This document shows, piece by piece, positions 7,097-11,489 of a DNA stretch of 11,489 nt. The notes beneath the pieces are model-generated. The model ran no database searches. It saw nothing but the letters and a program-made list of their open reading frames with translations, and was not told the DNA's origin. The stretch's first letter is position 1. Every line of letters begins with the position of its first letter. The stretch is taken from NCBI GenBank assembly GCA_031260235.1, contig JAIRKG010000013.1, positions 1 to 11,489 of the forward strand, read 5' to 3'. The stretch is from Dysgonamonadaceae bacterium. Its GTDB lineage: Bacteria; Bacteroidota; Bacteroidia; Bacteroidales; Azobacteroidaceae. A program made the translations under genes and the position numbers.

Positions 7097-7104
7097 TACT
7101 TTTG
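7097..7104 (+). promoter_or_regulatory. Candidate -7 box for the rprX-rprY-like operon
   Basis: TACTTTTG matches TAnnTTTG and lies 32 nt before the kinase ATG. Predicted transcription start is about 7111, giving a 26-nt leader. No good TTTG is found at the usual -33 spacing. One TGTTAAA motif (7103-7109) overlaps the box, and another lies 22 nt upstream. Confidence 0.5.
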
Positions 7105-7136
7105 TTAAAAATTTGACAAGGCAATAAATTAAGGTA

Positions 7137-8651
7137 ATGAGAAAATCGGTTATATGGTTGTTGGCGAGTGTAATGGTTTTTGCTTTTGTCGGTTTGCTAT
7201 GTTTGCAGGTATATTATATCCATATCATTATTAAAAACCAGCAAGACCAGTTTACCGATGCGGTTAAAAGAAGCTTGCTTCAGGTATCGCGCAGTCTGGA
7301 ATTAGATGAAACTTCCCGAATATTGCGAAATCGAATCTATGTTATTGATCAAAAAAACAAACGGATAACTTCCGATAATCTAAAGCCGATAAACAGTTCG
7401 GAGCAATTAAATGTTCCCGACGTGCAAATAGATAATCCGATTGCAGCGAACTATGGGAAAAGTGATTTGCGTTCCTTATCTCAAACTTTTCAGGAATCTT
7501 TAATCGAACAGTATATCTACCGTGAAAACCTGATAAGCGATGTAATAAAAATATCCTTGAATACGCATGAAAAGCCGATTGAAGAACGGATTGATTTCAA
7601 GAAACTGGAATTGTATATTCAAACCGAATTGACAAACAACAATCTGGCGTTGCCTTTTCGTTATGCAATCAAAGAATACGATACCGATTCGATTTATTGG
7701 AAAAGTCCTGGTTATGATTCCGACGGTCCGGGAAATGTTTTTTCACAGGCATTGTTTCCGAAAGACCCGTTCAAAGCCAAGGCATACGCGCTTTTGGTCA
7801 CATTCCCGACGGAGAAGAATAATTTTTATGACTCTATTCGTTTTGTAATCCCGTCGATCGCTTTCACGTTCTTCCTTCTGGTCGCATTTGTCGTTACGCT
7901 TTGGATTGTGATGCGGCAAAAACGCCTGTCCGAAATGAAAAAGAATTTTATCAACAACATGACGCATGAGTTAAAAACCCCAGTGGCAAGTATTTCAATG
8001 GCGTCGCAAATGCTGACCGACGAAAGTATAGTGGAAATGCTGGCAAAAGAGGGGTCTTTGTGGGAGTCGGCTTCCTTTAACAAGATTACGCGAACGATTT
8101 CGGACGAAACCAAACGGCTGCATTTCCTGATCGACAAAGTTTTGCAAATGTCTATGGTGAGTGACGGCGATTCGATTATGAAAATCACAGAAGTGGACGT
8201 CAATGACTTGCTATTTAAAACGGTACAAATATTCAATATACAGGTGGAAAAATACGGCGGAACGCTTGAATTGGAACTTGAAGCAGTAGAATCGATTGTT
8301 TATGTTGATGAAATGCACTTTACCAACGTGCTTTTCAACCTAATGGAAAATGCGGTTAAATACAAGCGGCCGGATGTACCGCTGAAACTTTGCGCGAGAA
8401 CCGAAAATGAAGGGGATAAAATATTGACCAGCATTTCGGATAATGGAACCGGAATCAAAAAAGAAAACCTGAAAAAGATTTTCGACCGTTTCTACCGCGT
8501 TCCGACCGGCAATATACACAATGTGAAAGGCTTCGGCTTAGGTCTGGCATACGTAAAAAAAATAATAGACGAACTGAACGGAACGATTAAAGTGGAAAGC
8601 GAATTAAACGCAGGAACGAAATTTACTATCAGTCTGCCGTATGTTCAATAA
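7137..8651 (+). CDS. rprX: RprX-like membrane sensor histidine kinase
   Basis: This 504-residue sensor has one transmembrane helix at about 5-32, a periplasmic domain of about 200 residues (33-234) without a fold I recognise, a second helix at about 235-259, and then the kinase core. The H box is NMTHELKTPVAS with phosphoacceptor H277. Next come an ETKRL segment of the dimerisation domain (324-328), N box NLMENAVKYK (N405), G1 DNGTGI (435-440), F box FDRFYR (449-454) and G2 GFGLGL (465-470), closing with GTIKVESELNAGTKFTISLP (482-501). All catalytic elements are intact. It resembles Bacteroides fragilis RprX, from the pair RprX/RprY first noted for effects on tetracycline response; a homologous regulator in Porphyromonas has been tied to stress and sodium metabolism. 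The signal sensed is unknown. The response-regulator gene follows after 38 nt. The ATG at 7137 directly precedes the first helix. Confidence 0.88.
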   Translation: MRKSVIWLLASVMVFAFVGLLCLQVYYIHIIIKNQQDQFTDAVKRSLLQVSRSLELDETSRILRNRIYVIDQKNKRITSDNLKPINSSEQLNVPDVQIDNPIAANYGKSDLRSLSQTFQESLIEQYIYRENLISDVIKISLNTHEKPIEERIDFKKLELYIQTELTNNNLALPFRYAIKEYDTDSIYWKSPGYDSDGPGNVFSQALFPKDPFKAKAYALLVTFPTEKNNFYDSIRFVIPSIAFTFFLLVAFVVTLWIVMRQKRLSEMKKNFINNMTHELKTPVASISMASQMLTDESIVEMLAKEGSLWESASFNKITRTISDETKRLHFLIDKVLQMSMVSDGDSIMKITEVDVNDLLFKTVQIFNIQVEKYGGTLELELEAVESIVYVDEMHFTNVLFNLMENAVKYKRPDVPLKLCARTENEGDKILTSISDNGTGIKKENLKKIFDRFYRVPTGNIHNVKGFGLGLAYVKKIIDELNGTIKVESELNAGTKFTISLPYVQ

Positions 8652-8689
8652 TTTGAAAAATAATATTTAACTTAATTAAATTATTTCTT

Positions 8690-8731
8690 ATGGGCGAAAA
8701 AATTAAAATTATAGACGAAAAAATCAAAATC
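8690..8731 (+). repeat. 21-bp tandem duplication covering the first seven codons of the response regulator
   Basis: Copy 1 (8690-8710, starting ATGGGCGAAAAAATTAAAATT in two parts: ATGGGCGAAA and AAATTAAAATT) and copy 2 (8711-8731, starting ATAGACGAAA) agree at 17 of 21 positions. The ATG of copy 1 corresponds to ATA in copy 2, so translation now starts at copy 1 and the protein is seven residues longer. Confidence 0.75.
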
Positions 8732-9424
8732 TTCTTATGTGAAGACGACGAGAATTTAGGGATGTTGTTAGGAAATTACTTGCAAACAAAAGGATTTGAT
8801 GTTGATTTGTTCCTCGACGGCGAAGCAGGCTTCAATGCTTTTCCGAACAGCAAGTATGATTTCTGTATTTTGGATGTGATGATGCCCAAAAAAGACGGGT
8901 TTGCCCTGGCGCGGGACATCCGCATGACAGATCAGAAAGTGCCGATCATTTTCCTGACCGCTAAAAACTTGAAAGATGACATTTTGGAAGGTTTCAAAAG
9001 CGGCGCCGACGATTACCTGACCAAACCGTTTAACATGCAGGAACTTTTGCTCCGCATCAATGCGATTCTCCGCCGAATCAACGCAAATAAAATGAAGGTC
9101 AACACTTTCTATCAGATTGGAAATTATACTTTCGACACACGGAAACAAACGCTGACATTTAATAAAGAAGTTACGAAACTGACGACTAAGGAAACCTACC
9201 TTTTGATCTATTTGTGTATGAACATGAACAACGTCCTCGACCGCGAGATTGCCGTTAGCACCATTTGGAAGCCTCTCCCCAATTTCTATCAGTTTGCCTC
9301 ACGCAGCATGGATGTGTATATCACCAAACTGCGGAAATTATTGAAAGGAGACAACCGCGTGGAAATCTTGAATATTCATGGGAAAGGTTATAAACTGCTT
9401 GTTCCGGTAGAATTAACGAAGTGA
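8690..9424 (+). CDS. rprY: RprY-like OmpR-family response regulator
   Basis: This 244-residue DNA-binding regulator pairs with the kinase just upstream. The receiver domain spans about 11-130: acidic pocket CEDDENLGMLL (E18, D19, D20), phosphoacceptor D62 in LDVMMPKKDG, T90 in IIFLTAK, and K112 in DDYLTKPF. An OmpR/PhoB winged helix follows (about 142-240) with LTTKETYLL, RSMDVYITKLRKLL and INIHGKGYKL. From memory the B. fragilis RprY receiver is nearly identical in its core (CEDDENLGMLL, DVMMPKKDGF), which supports the name. The N-terminus carries a tandem duplication: the first seven codons (8690-8710) are repeated as 8711-8731, giving EKIKIIDEKIKIF. The gene ends 6 nt from the convergent barrel gene, with no terminator in between. 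Confidence 0.93.
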   Translation: MGEKIKIIDEKIKIFLCEDDENLGMLLGNYLQTKGFDVDLFLDGEAGFNAFPNSKYDFCILDVMMPKKDGFALARDIRMTDQKVPIIFLTAKNLKDDILEGFKSGADDYLTKPFNMQELLLRINAILRRINANKMKVNTFYQIGNYTFDTRKQTLTFNKEVTKLTTKETYLLIYLCMNMNNVLDREIAVSTIWKPLPNFYQFASRSMDVYITKLRKLLKGDNRVEILNIHGKGYKLLVPVELTK

Positions 9425-9430
9425 CGTGAT

Positions 9431-10126
9431 TCACCAGACATTAATCCCAATCTTAATGCCTGCTGCCGGATACATCCCTCTGTATCCGAATCCGAAAGGA
9501 GTACTGTTGTATGCCGCCTTGTTCTTATTGTACAAACTGTGGGCATACCCAAGTCCGAAATAATATTCCACGAGAAACGTGCGATGGAAAGTAGAATGGA
9601 TGCCTATGGAAAGATTTGCTGTAAACTTATTGTATGTTTGACTGCAATTTTGATATTGATATTTATAAAAAGTCAAGCCGTCTTCTGCTTCATAACCATA
9701 AAAATCCAAATTCCGATATTGAACGCGATAATAAGTATATGAAGCGCCGCCGCCTATATAAAGAGATTGCAAAATATAATATTTATACGTGCTACCGACG
9801 CCCAAACCGCCCAATCCGATAATTTGTTCAAAATCGGAATTGGCAGTAATATAATTGCCTGTGTTATTGTGAGGCAAACAATATCCGGTTATATTCGCCT
9901 CAATACAGTCACCCGACTCCAGCCGTTTTGCCACATTCAGCCTCAAAGAACCGTTGTACATATACAAAGGCTCTATCGAAAAAGCATAGCGAGGAATCTC
10001 GTCTTCGTCATACGGCAGAACCGGCGCTTCCAATTCAAACGCTTGATTTTGCCGGGCTTGCAGACTCATATTTGCGGAAAATAAAATCCCGCTTAACAAT
10101 ATAACATAGATTTTATTCCGATTCAT
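9431..10126 (-). CDS. Small outer-membrane beta-barrel protein of unknown function
   Basis: This 231-residue exported protein has a signal peptide at about 1-24 (lysine/arginine start, hydrophobic core ILLSGILFSA, cut after SLQA). The mature part is rich in Tyr, Gly and Asn, with alternating hydrophobic strands such as YAFSIEPLYMYNGSLRLNVA, LYIGGGASYTYYRVQYR and FLVEYYFGLGYAHSLY, and ends in a strand GIKIGINVW with a terminal aromatic. This is the layout of a small barrel of roughly eight to ten strands. I do not recognise a specific family. It is the third and last gene of a minus-strand operon, 5 nt after the LVIVD lipoprotein, which suggests that it may hold or display that protein at the outer membrane. 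Its stop lies 6 nt from the stop of the convergent response regulator. Confidence 0.75.
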   Translation of the reverse strand: MNRNKIYVILLSGILFSANMSLQARQNQAFELEAPVLPYDEDEIPRYAFSIEPLYMYNGSLRLNVAKRLESGDCIEANITGYCLPHNNTGNYITANSDFEQIIGLGGLGVGSTYKYYILQSLYIGGGASYTYYRVQYRNLDFYGYEAEDGLTFYKYQYQNCSQTYNKFTANLSIGIHSTFHRTFLVEYYFGLGYAHSLYNKNKAAYNSTPFGFGYRGMYPAAGIKIGINVW

Positions 10127-10131
10127 AATCC

Positions 10132-10896
10132 TTATTTTTTTACTGTTATTTCACTTACAAATTCTAACTGTCCTCCCGTATAGTCGAATTGATACAGCCC
10201 TTTGTCCGTAGAAGCAAGCAACAGTCCGTTTACGGGAATTACATCATACTGTGTGACCCTTATATTCGTGTGCTGTAAATCGCCCGTCCAAACAACGGTA
10301 TCAGGTCTGCCAATGTTATACATTTTAATGTTCGTGGCATCGCAAACAAACAGTTTGTCTCCATCAATACCTAAACCTCTCGGAGAACTCAACGTTTCCG
10401 TATGTTTCTCTACCGGATTGCGAAGGTCTGAAATATCATATATTTTTAAGACATTGGATCTTCTTCCACACCACTCGTTTTGAGAATTTAAGGTTACATA
10501 AGCATAATCCCCTGATGCGACAACGGGGTCGCAACTGCGGATATGCTGTACGCACGACAATTGTGCCGGACGGTCGGGAGTAGTAACCGAGTAGATATAC
10601 ATCCCGTCCTGCGACCCGATAAAGAGCAACGAATCTTTACTAAAAATAGTTTCTATGCCAAAACCAAGCTGAACATCCCTGAGATCCAAATAATACGGTT
10701 CGGCAGGATTTAAGAGTTCAAATATCTTTAAAGTACTGTTATCCACCGTATACAGATAATCGTCTAAAATCGTAAAGCGCGCCATAGAACCACCCTGCCC
10801 CACCGAATCTCCGCTTCCGACCGAATCGCCTCCGTCACATGCATTCGCAACCGAAATATAAACCACAATCAGAATTAATTTATAAATTGTTTTCAT
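10132..10896 (-). CDS. LVIVD-repeat lipoprotein (five beta-propeller-like repeats)
   Basis: The 254-residue protein begins with a lipoprotein signal, MKTIYKLILIVVYISVANAC, with Cys20 as the lipid site; the lipobox VANAC is slightly off consensus. A Gly/Ser/Asp linker with a small internal repeat (GDSVG twice, 23-33) follows. Five LVIVD-type repeats can be laid out by eye: about 39-73 (YLYTVDNSTLKIFELLNP), 81-117 (LLFIGSQDGMYIYSV), 122-165 (YAYVTLNS ... VLKIYDISDLRNP), 173-205 (KLFVCDATNIKMYNI) and 216-250 (LLLASTDKGLYQFDY). Each has the aromatic-strand, polar-turn, I/V-Y-D/N-I/V pattern of propeller blades. The conserved Cys pair region (C115, C122, C143, C185) may be structural. It sits 19 nt after the two-repeat protein and 5 nt before the barrel gene. 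Function is unknown; surface binding is a reasonable guess. Confidence 0.78.
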   Translation of the reverse strand: MKTIYKLILIVVYISVANACDGGDSVGSGDSVGQGGSMARFTILDDYLYTVDNSTLKIFELLNPAEPYYLDLRDVQLGFGIETIFSKDSLLFIGSQDGMYIYSVTTPDRPAQLSCVQHIRSCDPVVASGDYAYVTLNSQNEWCGRRSNVLKIYDISDLRNPVEKHTETLSSPRGLGIDGDKLFVCDATNIKMYNIGRPDTVVWTGDLQHTNIRVTQYDVIPVNGLLLASTDKGLYQFDYTGGQLEFVSEITVKK

Positions 10897-10915
10897 ATAT
10901 AATCAGTAATTAAGA

Positions 10916-11413
10916 TTAATCATTCCTTTTTTCCCACGCAACAAGAATATATCCTTCCCTGTCTCTTTCCGAATAAAATACCTCATTATTCGGGGAAACG
11001 GGTTCGGGAAACACATTTTCTATCCGTTTCGTTTCCTCTTTCATTTCCAAGTCAAAAGCAACAAGATCCACAGCATTGTCCAGATACATTATATTGCCTT
11101 TTACCGCCATATCCAAACACCCCGGAGCCACAATAAATCCCTCGTTTTCAGGATGTACGGAATCGGAATTGTTAATAACATGCACGCCCTTATATTTCTC
11201 ATTGATGTAAATATAAGGGCGTTTGTAATAGATTTTACCGGGGTTTTCCAATTCCCTGGCGGATTGATACGATACGGATTGATTAAGATCCGTCCGCTTC
11301 ATAAATACCGGAATATAATCCCACGATCCATAATCCGAGTCTGCATAAGACGTTGTTAAAACAAGTATCCCTGTCACAGCGAAACAGATAAGAAATTTGT
11401 GTAATAGTCTCAT
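10916..11413 (-). CDS. Secreted protein with two LVIVD-type repeats, companion of the downstream lipoprotein
   Basis: The 165-residue protein starts at the ATG at 11411-11413. The open frame continues to 11464, but this would run across the promoter. A signal peptide covers about 1-24 (MRLLHK, then hydrophobic ICFAVTGILVL, cut near TTSYA). There is no Cys at a lipobox position, unlike the downstream partner. Two LVIVD-like repeats follow: about 60-95 (YIYINEKYKGVHVINNSD) and 99-133 (IMYLDNAVDLVAFDLEMKE). A conserved-looking lead-in ELENPGKIYY precedes them. After VFPEPVSP the chain ends at EGYILVAWEKRND. Two repeats are too few to close a propeller alone. From memory, longer relatives in this phylum continue past a similar VVxWE segment into further repeats like those of the next gene, so this is likely one part of a two-gene unit. 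It is first in the operon. Confidence 0.75.
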   Translation of the reverse strand: MRLLHKFLICFAVTGILVLTTSYADSDYGSWDYIPVFMKRTDLNQSVSYQSARELENPGKIYYKRPYIYINEKYKGVHVINNSDSVHPENEGFIVAPGCLDMAVKGNIMYLDNAVDLVAFDLEMKEETKRIENVFPEPVSPNNEVFYSERDREGYILVAWEKRND

Positions 11414-11433
11414 AAAAATAAAATTAAGATTGA

Positions 11434-11464
11434 CAAAGGTAACCATTTTTATAATTGAAAACAA
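11434..11464 (-). promoter_or_regulatory. Promoter of the LVIVD-barrel operon (-33 TTG and -7 TACCTTTG)
   Basis: On the minus strand TTG (11464-11462) is followed after 20 nt by TACCTTTG (11441-11434), a match to both parts of the Bacteroidota promoter. Predicted transcription start is about 11428, leaving a short leader of about 15 nt before the ATG. Confidence 0.55.
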
Positions 11465-11477
11465 GCCCCCACCCCAT

Positions 11478-11489
11478 CGTCATTGCGAG
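11478..11489 (+). repeat. Start of a further GTCATTGCGAG-family repeat, cut by the window edge
   Basis: CGTCATTGCGAG is identical to the start of the first half-unit at 356-367. It lies just upstream of the LVIVD operon promoter and continues beyond the window. Confidence 0.75.

Noticed and set aside
9421..9434. GTGA/TCAC dyad across the two convergent stops as a bidirectional terminator
   Set aside because: The stem is only 4 bp and there is no T run on either side.

Overview
The window looks like chromosomal DNA from a member of the Bacteroidota, most likely order Bacteroidales. The signs are a RprX/RprY-type two-component pair, a C-terminal fragment of an OMP_b-brl_3/TonB-receptor-like barrel, a FHS-type sugar transporter beside galM, LVIVD-repeat surface proteins, AT-rich leaders without clear Shine-Dalgarno sequences, and several TAnnTTTG boxes, the -7 promoter element of this phylum. 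No species is named because nothing in the sequence decides it. I see no tRNA, rRNA, CRISPR array, insertion sequence or phage gene. || Layout. (1) 3-203: 3' end of an outer-membrane barrel gene, followed by a rho-independent terminator and a cluster of dispersed GTCATTGCGAG-type palindromic repeats (354-483). The last 12 bases of the window begin another copy of the same repeat. (2) 559-2965, minus strand: a ROK-family sugar kinase (probable glucokinase) and, 7 nt downstream, a RecD-like superfamily 1 helicase. (3) 3055-3249, plus strand: a decayed 3' fragment of nagB (glucosamine-6-phosphate deaminase) with an in-frame TAA, not previously obvious because it is short and broken. (4) 3386-5785: galM and an MFS hexose transporter in one operon closed by a terminator. 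(5) 5903-6961: an ArgE-like M20 deacylase, whose promoter box lies almost on its start codon. (6) 7137-9424: the rprX/rprY-like sensor kinase and response regulator. Upstream is a cluster of five TGTTAAA motifs, two of which lie within a perfect 11-bp inverted repeat. (7) 9431-11413, minus strand: a three-gene operon made of a secreted protein with two LVIVD-type repeats, a lipoprotein with five such repeats, and a small outer-membrane barrel protein. || How the genes work together. The ROK kinase, mutarotase and transporter form a plausible hexose uptake and phosphorylation set: import, anomer conversion, phosphorylation. The RprXY pair is a self-contained regulatory unit, probably autoregulated. 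The most intriguing module is the last one. The two LVIVD proteins together carry seven repeats (2+5), as if a seven-bladed beta-propeller were encoded by two adjacent genes, each with its own export signal, together with a dedicated outer-membrane barrel. Its function is unknown to me.
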